Source of the DNA: Motacilla alba alba
Lineage: Eukaryota; Chordata; Aves; Passeriformes; Motacillidae
Length of the DNA stretch: 64,000 nucleotides
Assembly (NCBI RefSeq): GCF_015832195.1
Contig: NC_052046.1
Location: forward strand, 21,010,161 to 21,074,160
Direction: 5' to 3'
The position numbers were made by a program, and so were the translations under genes. Within the stretch, counting starts at the first letter, position 1. Each line of letters starts with the position of its first letter. Below are positions 1-10,957 of the stretch, one piece after another. Under the pieces are notes generated by a model. That model saw nothing but the letters and a program-made list of their open reading frames with translations, made no database searches and was not told the origin of the DNA.

Positions 1-3000
1 ATATCCCTGCTTTAGATCAGTGTGTTTTTAAAAATTCATATCTCTGATTCTTCATTGTTGCTGTTCGACTATATAATTTTTGTTTTCGATATAGAAATGT
101 ATTATTCCTCCTGGTGTCTCTGTTACTGTTTATAGACAACAATGACTTTCAAGTTGGCATGTGCAATAATTGACACTTGAAGCTGTAATAAGTATCTGAT
201 GGTTCTTTTTTTAATTTAAACCCACTCAGACAAGCAATAAAACACAAATATTTTTGTTTCACTTCACATATTAAGAGCACAGCTGAAGTTAATTTCCTTC
301 ATGGCTATGAATATTTAGAATTTTGCAAGCATGTTGTTGGGTTGCTGATTGTATTTATAATCAAACTGGCCAGTGATGTCTCCTAATTCAATTTTGTAAA
401 GGAGTGAGGAACAAAATAAATGCAGAAGGAAGTAAAAGGTTCATAATAGCAATTGTTAATTGGAAAGTTATGCCTGTACAAATGTTGGGGGGAAATGACA
501 TCTAAAAATAGCTTTAAGTGTTACTTGGCTAGCCCTGCTCACCTCTGCCCTGAAAGGAAAGAGAACTCAAGAATTAGCATACCCTAATAATGTCTTGGCC
601 AGTGGTGTGAGATCTATAATTAAGTATACAATTATATAAACCAGCAACTGTTTGCTGTTAGTTTCTTCTCTTTTTGAGACTATTTAAATATGAAATCTCC
701 ATTATGATATAAAATTATGTTTCTGAAGGATGTGAAATGTAAAAGATTCATCCAATTCCTAATATAAATTTCATAACATATTAAGACGACTTAGGTCTTA
801 TTACTTTTAAGAATTCTGTATTTTATGCATAATTTGATAATTTCTAGTATAAAGCCTCAGCTGTTTAATGATTCAAACTGTGTTGCAGTACCTCCTGGAC
901 CAACCAGGAGTCATGAAAGGCCGCAGGCACAAGATTAATTCAAACATGTAATGCCACAAACATTCTCAGAATTGGTAAAATTTGTAGTTTAAATTCTGTC
1001 ATGATCATCTGTATTTTATTGGTTTGAAACAGCTCTAGGGATTGGTTTTGTGCATAAGCTGTGTCATAACTGGCGGAGTATCCGCCTGTGTATCAAATGT
1101 CTATCCGACTGCCTAGGTTTTAAATGGAAAGAAATATACCATCTTTATTGGTCTTACTGTTGGGGTGTAAGCAATAGGTTGTTCATCTGCAGTGCTGAAA
1201 ACCTATACTCAAAATGTTATGCAAGAGGACTTGAACCTTAGGTTGATTGTCTTTCAGGACAAGAATACACTGTCTGTGACAATCTTGGGTTCATTCAGAT
1301 GGAGGACTTATCCTAGGATTTATTTGATTAAGTTTCACATGTTTTTGGATAATTGAGTATACAGGTTTTTATTCCCTGCGCTTTTTCTCATGCTTGCACA
1401 AGCTTGTTTGGTATCTACATCACTTCTTTTTTCCTCATATTAAGTAGCTAATGTGTTATCTGTTAGTGAGCCATCTACTTAAGGCAATATTTAGACAAGT
1501 GCTGAGTGTTGTGTGTTGGCTGCCACCAGCATTTTATACATGCCTATGGTCTCTATAAGACTTGGTGCCGTATTTCTGAAGTACTGCACAATAAAATTAG
1601 ATATGTCCCTTCCTAAAGTATTTCAATATCTAATAAAAGATACGGGTGTGATGAAGTGGGGGAGGAAAATGTGTTTATCTGATGAATGGCAGTAGGCAAA
1701 AAGAAATTAGGATCATGATAATAGCATAATACAAGTGAACCACCTACTTAAGTTTGATCAAGTATGTCTCTAGAAACAGTGGTATACATTCTGGTGTTGT
1801 TTAGTGTGTATATATGACTGAGTTTTGTGGTTTTAGTTGTAAATATTACTACTGATTCCATTGGTATATTCTGTTTTATGTATTCTTATTCTCTTAGTCA
1901 TTTGTTTTCCAAATTTTCCGCATTCCTCATCTTTCCCCTCATCAGTCTCTCTTGTTCTGCAGTGAAAAGAGGTTGAGTTTTGACCACATTTGCTGGGGCT
2001 AACAACAATAGGACTGAAAAACCTTTGACCTTCTGGAGCGCTCACTGTCTGGGATCCCTGTGCTGATGGGAAACTAAAGAATGAAGGGGTGCAGGATGAA
2101 GAGGAGCAGGGCCACATAGGAGCATAGGGTGAGGGCACCAGATCTAAATAGTTTTCTCTTGGATTTGAAGTCTCTCTTGTTATACTGAGTGCTTGTGTCA
2201 CATTGTGGTGCTAATTTGCCTTCTGATGTCACATAGATATGTTCAGTTCTCTCAAAAGTTAATGTTAATTCTATAGTAACAGTGGAAATCTTTGAAATGG
2301 CTGAGGCTTGTGTGAAAGTTGAAGCTTGAAAAAAATTATTTTTTTCTTTTTAATTCCTATATTAAATCAGTTGGATTCTGTCTGTTACCACTAACAACGG
2401 AGCTTCTTCAGGGTTAATGGGACCTCAGTATGTAGCTTGGCACAGCTGCTCACTTTTAGTTGCTGAGCTAGCACAAGTGTCACTTTTAGAAAAATGGTTT
2501 GGTAAAGAATTGTGACGCTGCACAGAGTGTACAGATTGTTTCTATTCTGAAATATGTTGGTTTTGTCCCTAACAATGATCTGTGAGGCCAAGATAAGTCG
2601 TCTACCACCTCCGGTAGTTTTCTGTTGTGCGTGGGGGGTTTTTTTGGTCAGTTTTTTTATTAAGGTCAGCTACTGCTATATTGTATACTTCAAAGGGAAG
2701 AATCAAGTTGTTATGAAGAGATCACTAAACTTGTTTATTCGGTGTTAAGACAGGTGTATGTTAAATGAGTACAGTGTTTAAGGATGCCATGAATCGTAAT
2801 GTTTTAAAGCCTTCCTAAAATTCTTAATTTTTAGCATTAAGTTGGGAGTAGAAAACCAGTATTGTTTCTGTTTTCTGTGTTTTCATTTCTGTCTCAGTTT
2901 CTTGTTACTTGAGCTAATGTGATGGCATCAAGTAACAGAAACAGTAGACATTAGTAATGCCTTAAGCAGAATGATTAGGAACAGCATACAGTAACAGTTT

Positions 3001-3439
3001 AATCCCCCTCACATTCACCATTCTGGAAAACAACCTTCGTTTATAGATTTTAATAAATTATAAGTCTGTGAAAACCAACCCTACTTTCCTGTAAAGCAGA
3101 ATATATTGATATAAGCTGTCTTGGTTCTGCAAAGAGGTTTACTTGATACCTTTTTTTTAATGTGGACTGGAACATTTTATATTATGCATTCATGTATGAT
3201 TGAATCAATATGAGGATTATTCAGTTGCTTTAGTAAGACTTGGAAAATGACTACCTAAGATAGCAATTACATTGACTAGACAATTTTGCAAGAGTGGAGG
3301 CGCAGAAACATGTACCTCCACAGTTAACAAAAATCACTAAGTCTCAGCTTTCTCCCCTGGAAATGTTTCCAGATAATCCAACTGATTTGCTTTCTTTTTT
3401 ACAAATTGATATTGACCTTAACTCAAAAGCAGAGTTTGA
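1..3439. other. non-coding, probably ERBIN upstream/5' intron
   Basis: AT-rich sequence with only short random ORFs on both strands. I see no CpG-rich promoter, splice-bounded exon or recognisable repeat. Confidence 0.6.
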
Positions 3440-3530
3440 CTTTGCAGCATGTTGGCTTGCTCTGATGTGGTAGGTTGGACCACATGATCTGGAGAGGTGC
3501 CTAAGAACCTCCATCATCCTGCAGTTTTCA
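3440..3530 (+). mobile_element. CR1 3'-end fragment, sense
   Basis: Contains the CR1 3' UTR pattern on the + strand: a run like ggttggaccacatgatct, then ctggagaggtgcc and an AACCTCCA-like block. It is short and diverged, and opposite in orientation to the other CR1 copies here. Confidence 0.55.
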
Positions 3531-5750
3531 GTGTTTGGGAAAGAAAGTAAAATAGTGCTATATCTTACTGCTCCTCTGGAGAGTAATGGGGTTTAAAGGC
3601 AAATACAAGTCACAATGTGATTCTTAGCTGCAACAGGTATGCCTTCTGAGGATGTTGTAGATCTAACTGTTGATGTTTAATAACAACATGGTATTTTGTT
3701 CTTTACATTATTGAATAACTTTTCAGAGCATATGAGCTGAGGCTTATGCTTTGGGAAACAGGCATCTTGATTCATAAGTGAATGTGTGATTCTTGCAGTT
3801 TGATGAGATCTAAAATTCCTCCAATCTGGTGCATATGTATTATAGCAGCTTTTCACTGGTGAGATTAAATGCCAGCATAGTGGTCATTTCTGCACTATCT
3901 GCACTGTTATAAAAGGGAGTTTTGAACACCTGACAATTTTCCTACGTCTAGGTATGTCTGTTTTATTGCAAAACCACAATTTCCACTCAGAATACTTAGA
4001 TAAGGTTTTTGTAGCTATATCCACAGAGGTGGAAATGCTGCCTTTAAAAAAACTGAGGTCACAGGTGCAGTCTTCATTTATGACTTGGAGAGCCTTTTTT
4101 GACCAGCTTTCCCAAGGAAAAGTAGTCAACCACAAAATCCATCAGCTCTGACTTATTTGTGTGTACACAGGTATGAATGTGTTTCCATAACTGTCTTGTG
4201 CAAAGGTGCCATTGTGATATGGAAAATAACAAAATTTCACCTTATTGCACTCTAGGCAGTCCATTAAGTTTTAAGATAATTAAAAAGACCTGTAATAGAG
4301 CTGTAGATGATCTGGCAAAACAGTGAAACTCTTTAAATTAAGATATAAGTAATATAGCAAGTTAGCCAGTCCAGAGACCTGTCATAGTGCCTTTTGCATT
4401 CCATATGTTGGTAAGCATACCCTTAGCCCTTGGCAAAACACTTTCAACTGCATGTCACCTGCAGTACACCAGCAGATTATTTTGGGGCATTCTGGAAGCA
4501 AATGTGAACCTTTGTGTGCCTGCTTAGAATGTGCTATCGGCTGTCATCTTCCTGCATTAAAGGATTCTGGTTGTCAGCAGCTCTGACAGCATTGATACTA
4601 GGAGGTAACAAATCCTCAAGCAGGTCAGTCTCATGCTGCTTGAGGTAACGTTTTGTTATTAACATCTTAGACTTGACCACCCCAATTCAATAGAAAGTAG
4701 TTCTGCTCCCTGAAACTTGCTAGATTTCTGTCAATGAGACAGTTCCGTGTTTCTTTGCTTCTCTCTAAATGTCTTTGTTTCAGATACTGAAACAGTGAGA
4801 AACAGTGGGACAGGATGACAGCATCTGCTTCCAGGAAAAGCAAGATGAATTTGTTTTTGAGAGTGTTCTCTGGATCCTTTGCATCTCCTTGGTCCTTCTC
4901 TCTTATCCTTCCTTGTTCCCCAGTCTGGAAATCTGAGATGGACTAAGCTGTCTGTGGTCTACAGGCCTTTCTGCTTTGTGCAAAATATGTTTAATTTCAA
5001 AAGATATACTGTCTAGAGATAAATATTTTTTAAGCTGTGTTTATCTTTTGTTTCCTCAATCAAAATCATATGTTGTTTTGTTTGTTCAAGCTAGCTCACT
5101 GTAAGGCACACATTTCCCTCCAATGTGGCAGGTTGTGAACTAGAGTCTTGCGAGTAAACACTGACAGTTAAACTTACTTATTATCATTGCGTATGAAATG
5201 ATTATGCCCATCTTCATGTTCTCCCCTGATACTTAAAAAAAAAAAATCTGGTTATGGATATCCTTTGACAGGCAAAGTCTTCTTGTACAGTGATACCAAT
5301 GGTGAATACAGTTGCTCTTTTTCAGTCTTTGTAATGCTTCATCTTCCTCATCCCCATTCCAAAGGGCAAAAAAAACAACTGATCTTCTTGCCGTAAAATT
5401 GTTCTTGGTTTACTAGACTGATTTTAGTGGTTCACGATGGGATCTCTTTCTGCTTAAGATGAGTCTCTAATATGGATGATTTTGATCAGTCTAAAGTCTT
5501 TTTAGCTAAATATACTTTCCTGCTGAATATGAATAGAAGTTTAAGGGCAAGCACAGACAATCTGGATTCTGCAGTACTCTCGTGGAGTTATTTAAAGAAA
5601 TATTATGCTGTTTTTACTGTTTCTAGTATTTCAAATGGAGGATGGTTATCAAAGGTTAAAGGCTTCCTCAAATGCCTCTGAAGCAAGCAGTTTTTAAGAT
5701 ACTTATTTCCAACCCTTCCTGAAATGAAGACCATGTTGTGGTTTACCCAT
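3531..5750. other. non-coding, nothing recognised
   Basis: AT-rich anonymous sequence. The ORF pair at 3884-4151 lies on opposite strands of the same bases and has no family resemblance. Confidence 0.6.
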
Positions 5751-5885
5751 TCTCTCTCTCTCTCTCTCTTACTCTCTCTCTCTTACCTTTTGTTTGTTTG
5801 TTTTTGTTCTGGTTATTATTGTTGTTGGTTGGTTTTTGTTTTGGGTTTGGGGGGGTTGTTTGTTTGTTGGTTTTGTTTTTGTTTC
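5751..5885. repeat. (CT)n microsatellite followed by T/G-rich tract
   Basis: 5751-5784 is nearly pure CT dinucleotide. 5789-5885 is T/G-only over most of its length, with GTTT units and a G7 run. Confidence 0.9.
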
Positions 5886-6054
5886 CTTAAACAGTTTGGA
5901 GAAAGTAAAAACTGCTTGGGCCTCATTCATGGTACTGAAGTATAATCCTACATCCTGATCTGTTTTGTGAAAGTTTGCCATGTGTTCTGGGTCCATCAGT
6001 ATTCTTTCCAAGTTGACCTCTAAAACCAATTGAAAGAATCCTGAGGATTTGAGG

Positions 6055-6886
6055 TGAACTGTAGCCCCATTGCAGAAGGCAGCCACATTTGTCAGACATG
6101 ACTTCCCCTTAGTGAAGACATGCTGGATGTCACAAATCACCTCCTTGTTTTCTATGTGCCTTAACAGAGTTTTCAGGAGGATCTGCTAAATGATCTTTAT
6201 GAGCAGTGAGGTGAGACCTGACTGACTTGTAAATTCTATGGGGTTTTATTTTCCTTTTAAAAAATTGTGGTTATGTGTCCTTTTTCCAGTCATAAGAACT
6301 TCCACAACTTCTCAAGTATGATAGGTAGCGGCTTACCTACTTCCTTTGTCAATTCCTTCAGTATCTATGTATGTACCTTATCCGGTCCCATGGACTTGTG
6401 AACCTTCTTGTTCACTTAGATGGTAAAAAAACAGGTCTCCTTCTCCTCCTCCTTCTCCTCCTCCTTCTCCTCCTCCTTCTCCTCCTCCTTCTCCTCCTCC
6501 TTCTCCTCCTCCTTCTCCTCCTCCTTCTCCTCCTCCTTCTCCTCCTCCTTCTCCTCCTCCTTCTCCTCCTCCTTCTCCTCCTCCTTCTGCTTCTTTCTTC
6601 TGCTTCTTTCTTCTGCTTCTTTCTTCTGCTTCTTTCTTCTGCTTCTTTCTTCTGCTTCTTTCTTCTGCTTCAGCAGATAATTAGTTCTTTATTCTTCCAC
6701 TCCCTGCCTTTGTCTTCTGCAGCTCTGGTGAGGTGGCTGGAGAACTTGCTGGTGAAGACTGAGACAAAAAAAGAGTATTGAGTGCATTGGTCCTCTCCAT
6801 GTCCCAGGTAGCCAGAACTCCCATTTCCTTTGGAGGGGAGCCGCATTTTTGTAGTCTTCCTTCTATCACCCCCGTGCATGTAGAAA
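6055..6886 (-). mobile_element. older CR1 LINE, downstream ORF2 part (interrupted copy, first half)
   Basis: Read on the minus strand it encodes decayed CR1 reverse-transcriptase sequence, including TKGKSCLTNVAAF near 6080-6120, the CR1 TKGKSCLTN motif. The same copy resumes at about 7375 after an inserted second CR1. A CT-rich microsatellite (6436-6672) has expanded inside it. ORFs are broken and there is no sign of activity. Confidence 0.85.
6436..6672. repeat. pyrimidine microsatellite/minisatellite, 12-bp then 13-bp units
   Basis: About 6436-6587 is a tandem array of the 12-bp unit TTCTCCTCCTCC; about 6588-6672 is a tandem array of the 13-bp unit TTCTGCTTCTTTC. All-pyrimidine strand asymmetry. 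It lies within the CR1 at a place where the CR1 itself has a CTTCTCCT-like motif. The long poly-Leu and Ser/Phe ORFs here are its translations, not genes. Confidence 0.95.
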
Positions 6887-7374
6887 TAATAGAAATCACC
6901 TTCCTTTTATAAGGAAGGAACCTTAAAGATCATCAAGTTCGCATCCTCCTTCTCTGGACACTTCCAAGGATGGGGCATCCGCATCTTCTCTGGGCAATCT
7001 GTTACAGAGCTTCATCACCCTTATGGTAAGGAATTTCTTGTACTGGAGACAGTACTTCTGGTGGGGTGTTACAAGGGCAGAGAAGAGGGGCAGAATCACC
7101 TCCTTTGGCTGCTGTTTTGGAACAGACCAGGACACAGTTGGCTTTCTGGGCTTTGAGCACACTATGTTGTCCAGCTTTTTATCCAGAAGAACCCTAAAGT
7201 CCTTCTTGACAGGGCTGCTCTCACTGAGTTTGCCTCCCAGTCTGTGTTTATGTCTGGGATTGGTCCAACCCAAGTGCAGCACCTTGCATTTGGCCTCGTT
7301 GAACTTTGAGGTTCTTGTGGATCTGCTTCTGAAGTTTGTCCAATTCCTTCTGTATGACAAAGAAGCCGTCTTGT
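6887..7374 (-). mobile_element. younger CR1 3' end inserted into the older CR1
   Basis: Begins (on +) with the CR1 3'-end block ggaaccttaaagatcatc, then the ggatggggcatcc segment, then RT-proximal sequence. Minus-strand translation shows CKVLHLGWTNPRHKHRLGG, matching the CR1 segment KCKVLHLG-N-P-RLG. Its ends coincide with the break in the flanking older CR1. 5'-truncated. Confidence 0.85.
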
Positions 7375-7525
7375 GGAAACTTTTCTAGTTGCCCTTGATG
7401 CCCTTGGCCAGATTTAATTTTCCCAATGCCTTAGTTTTCCTAACGTAGTCCCTGACTGCTCAGACAGTCTTTCATTGTTTTTCTTGGGCTGTCTGTCCTT
7501 GTTTTTACCCTCTGTAGGCTAAAGC
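7375..7525 (-). mobile_element. older CR1 LINE, second half
   Basis: Resumes with gttgcccttgatgcccttgg and a cagatttaatt block, then the tccctgactgctcagaca and accctctgtaggct blocks. In CR1 elements this sequence directly follows the segment that ends at 6886. Together the two halves give about 0.75 kb of older CR1 once both inserts are removed. Confidence 0.8.
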
Positions 7526-7941
7526 CACCGGTAAGTTGGAAATTAAATACTTCATGAAATGAGAAGGACTTGCCCCCTTAGTTGTGAGCAGCCCCTGGAG
7601 TGCAGTGATTGGAACAGCTGCTCTGGGTCAGACTGGCAGTCTAGCTGGCAAGCATTTCTAGTAGCACTTGGGTTTTAATTTAGAAAGAGTATGAACAGGA
7701 AAGATACATAAAATAGGTCCCCCAAGTACTCTCTTGGTGAAACTGAGTGCTGTAGTTTTTTGGTTAGAGAAACATATTGACACTCAGTCTGATGTGATTG
7801 ATATAATTTGCTAGAGACTAAATAAGACTTCATTAGGTATTTTAACCTTGAGGGTAAGTAACCACTAGTCATCTAAAGCACCTGTTACCACTTCTGCAAA
7901 CCAGCTAAAAAAGTGGTGAACTGAACTAGCTGAGGTCTTTG
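7526..7941. other. non-coding, nothing recognised
   Basis: Anonymous sequence between the nested CR1 and LTR copy A. Confidence 0.6.
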
Positions 7942-8680
7942 TGACGTTGCACCCTTAGGGGGAAGGGAGCACCCCAGATTTGTAGATACTCATTGGTTGA
8001 AAGGAATGAGAAGTCAGATGATCCACAAAAGCTTATGAAGTTTTATTAGTAAATTACACACTTGGGTTGAAAATTGGTATGTTACTACACTGGCCTCTTA
8101 TATAAGCACAGGACCCTGGATTTTGGATCAAGGGGTAGGGTGTAAGGGAAGAGAGAGAGATGAATCAAAGAGGGGGAGAAAGGAAGGAAAGAAGGAAAGA
8201 GATGACCAGTCCTGGCTTCAGCATCAGTTTAGCTGATGGCATGTCCTGGGGTCAGTTCCTTGGTTTAGATCAGGGTACTGATTAATAGATAAGCTTTCCT
8301 GATTAATAGATAAGCTTTCCCTGCCCTGGGGGTGTGTCACGCTTTCTATGCAAATTACTTACTACTCACAGTCTATTCTTCCAGGTTCTTTTGGAAATGG
8401 GTCAGAGGGCTTTGGGTCTTTTGTGGTCTTGTTGCCTTCATACAGTCCATGCCTGCTTCTTCCCCTCATTTCTCTGGGCTGTACTGAGCTGTGCTCATCT
8501 CCAGGAGGTAGATCAAAGACCTTTGTCCCAGAAAAGTGCTGTCCTGCCTCCGTATGGCCCCTTGTGCAGTCACATCTTGTTCTTTCTCACAGCATGTTAT
8601 TGCCAGCAGTCCTTGGCTGGTGCCACAGCCACCCTGCTACTGGTGTTTGAGACAAACACATTAGCCCCTTGTCTCTAGAT
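7942..8680 (-). mobile_element. LTR-like endogenous retroviral element, copy A (probable solo LTR, minus orientation)
   Basis: On the minus strand there is a TATATAAG box (about 8097-8104), and some 55 bp further an AATAAA signal (about 8041-8050) before a 100-bp U5-like tail ending at a CA next to 7942. That is LTR order. A second copy lies at 18531-19243. No gag, pol or env sequence was seen beside it. The exact right edge is uncertain (8660-8680). It carries its own 21-bp tandem duplication (8279-8320) and a purine-rich tract (8147-8203). Confidence 0.65.
8279..8320. repeat. 21-bp perfect tandem duplication
   Basis: The unit tgattaatagataagctttcc occurs twice head to tail. Absent from LTR copy B, so it arose after the copies separated. 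Confidence 0.9.
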
Positions 8681-8847
8681 TTCTGCAGTTCTGGTGCATG
8701 ATTACTTGAGCTTCTCCAAATATCCCAGTTTATTTTCTTAGGTTGTTTCATGCAAACTATGTGGTGGTAGGTTTCTGCTATTGGAAACTCGTCGGTGCTT
8801 ACAGCTGTAGTTACAGCACATCCTGAGTCTTTTGTTTGAGGCTTAAG

Positions 8848-8907
8848 GTTATGTGACTCAATGTCACAGTTTCAAGTGTTATGTGACTCAATGTCACAGT
8901 TTCAAGT
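8848..8907. repeat. 30-bp perfect tandem duplication with palindromic core
   Basis: Two adjacent identical 30-bp units; each contains tgtgactcaatgtcaca, an inverted repeat with 6-bp arms and a 5-nt centre. Confidence 0.92.
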
Positions 8908-10900
8908 AACATTATGTTTGCACTGAGTTCATTGCTTTTGTTTGATTTTGTAACTGATGTCTCTTGTTCAGAGACTTGTGTAGCTTCTAAATCTCTATAA
9001 AGCAGCATGACGTGAAATATCCAGGTAGCCTTATGTATTCTTCCCCTCATGCACACACTTGCTGTATTATTGCCTCTGGATGTTTGAGATTGGATGAGTT
9101 CCTCCTGCTTGGGTTGGAAGTCTGCAAACAGTTCAAATGGTAATGACGGCCTACCATTGGATTTTATCCTTTTAGGCATTCCAACAGAAGAAGCCAAACA
9201 GGTGCCAGGAAATGATGCAAGAGTAATCCCTTTTTGTTTATTGTTTTTGTGATGATTATAGGGCTAGCTGTTTCTTTGATAATTATTCTACTGCGAATGC
9301 TTTGCCTGCAGACTCTTGACCTTAAGTCTTTATCTGTCAGAAACACAATCACCTGACTGTCTCTTTGTCATATCCAGCTCTGCACTGTTGTGTTCTCTGG
9401 ATGAATTCTGCTTATCCTAGCAGAGCTGTTGCAGACCTGCATTTCTTCTGTTTGGGAGTTTGTGTACAGTGCCTCTGAAATAGCTTTTGTAAAGATTACA
9501 GTTTTTCAGTAGAGCAAAGTGGTGTGGGAAGGTAAAGAAGCATGCAGCCATGGCAATTTGACTGATTCTTCTAAGAGCCCAAGTTTCAGAATCCGGTTTG
9601 ATCATTGATGTCTTTCTTGATCTTTTTAATTGTCTTGAGTGGTTCTGCTCTGCATTTTTGAGGCTGGCTAAACGAAAAGAATTTTTTTTTTTCAGTTGGG
9701 AGCTTGAAAGACTTGTGGCTTTAATATCACTTTTACCCCTTGCTATTTGCATATCTTGGATGCTCTCCTATTGAAAATAAATGTATAGATGTATGCAGTG
9801 TAGTGCATTAGAGTTCATTTGGTATGAATGCAGAAGCTGACACCAGTGACTCCCAATGAGGAATAGGACATGTGATATGCAAAATTTGATTGTAGTGCAG
9901 TCCTGCTGTGGAAGTCCTGACTTCTGTGGGAGTCCATTGTCCTGTTACTTACCCCAAAACAAGGAACTTGCTTTTCTCCTGGAAAAATTTAATTTTAAAT
10001 CTCTTTCAGGATCTATTTATTTATTTTATGGTGGCCTAATTCTGCTTTTATTGGAAAGAAATAAAATATAGTTCCATTTATAGGCAAATCCTTTGAATTT
10101 GAAGCTACTACCTCGGATTCTCACAACTTAAATTCTTTCCTAGATACGGAGAATTTGATGGATTGTACTCTGCTTGACTTAGCTTCTTATCTGCTCTACA
10201 TAACTTCGTGTTTGGTTAGATGATCCATCTGACTACAGTCGACATTTAATCCCTCTGAAGATATGTTTGACTTCTGCCTTTGTTGGAGTCAAAATTAATC
10301 CTTCCCATCACTCCAGCCAAATAATTTTGTGTGTGTTCAGTCAAAAACAATGGATGCTTTCATTTGTTTTTAATTGTTCTATGTCAGTGAAGTTAGCATC
10401 AGATCTATTACACCTTATGTTGCAACTTTCTAAAAATTCCTGAAGTTAACAATGCAACAATGTACTCTTGTCATCTTTGGTTAATTTTTGATGTATTTTT
10501 TCTTGGACTTCTTCAGAACTGGAACTCTTCAGAACAAGAGAAATCTGTGTGATACTTAATATTTTAATATAGTAACTAATAAAATGAGTAAAAATTGAAC
10601 TTTGTAAACAGAGTGCTTTAAAATAAAAACAGGATAAAAAGCAATGTCTTGTACACAAAATAATGATCTCCTTTAAAAGCATATATGCAGTTTTGCTCTC
10701 TTGGAAGTCTTTCAAGTACTCTGAAATATTCAAGCTGTTGTTCATACACATGTAAAGCTTTTTCTTTTTCTTTTTGAAAGCTTTTCAAAACCAAAACTAT
10801 GAAAGCCAAAAGAATATGTAATACAATACAATAAAATACTACTTTGTTCTTGTCTAGTAGTGATAGGGTTTATTAAAATTTGTCCCTTTGTCTTAAACAG
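8908..10900. other. non-coding, nothing recognised
   Basis: AT-rich intron-like sequence; ORFs here are short and without family resemblance. Confidence 0.6.
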
Positions 10901-10957
10901 AATGTTGACTTTGAAAGCTCAGGGAAGAAGCAGCAGGGAGAAGAAAGTAACACAGTG
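10901..10957 (+). other. ERBIN: candidate non-coding 5' UTR exon of ERBIN
   Basis: A pyrimidine-rich stretch ending tgtcttaaacag precedes 10901, and a consensus donor gtaagt follows 10957, giving a 57-bp exon-like segment. It lies 12.3 kb upstream of the ATG exon, which itself begins with only 9 nt of untranslated sequence and so needs an upstream 5' UTR exon. The segment contains ATG at 10902. Spliced to 23252, that ATG opens a 20-codon uORF. The splice signals are what I see; membership in ERBIN is inference. Confidence 0.5.

Noticed and set aside
6371..6781. 136-residue ORF with a long poly-Leu run, and an overlapping Ser/Phe repeat ORF
   Set aside because: Both are frame translations of the pyrimidine microsatellite inside a CR1; no protein feature outside the repeat.
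8334..8678. 114-residue ORF sharing peptide sequence with ORFs at 18933-19305
   Set aside because: Both lie in the LTR copies on the strand opposite to LTR transcription; the shared peptide only reflects the 188-bp identical DNA.
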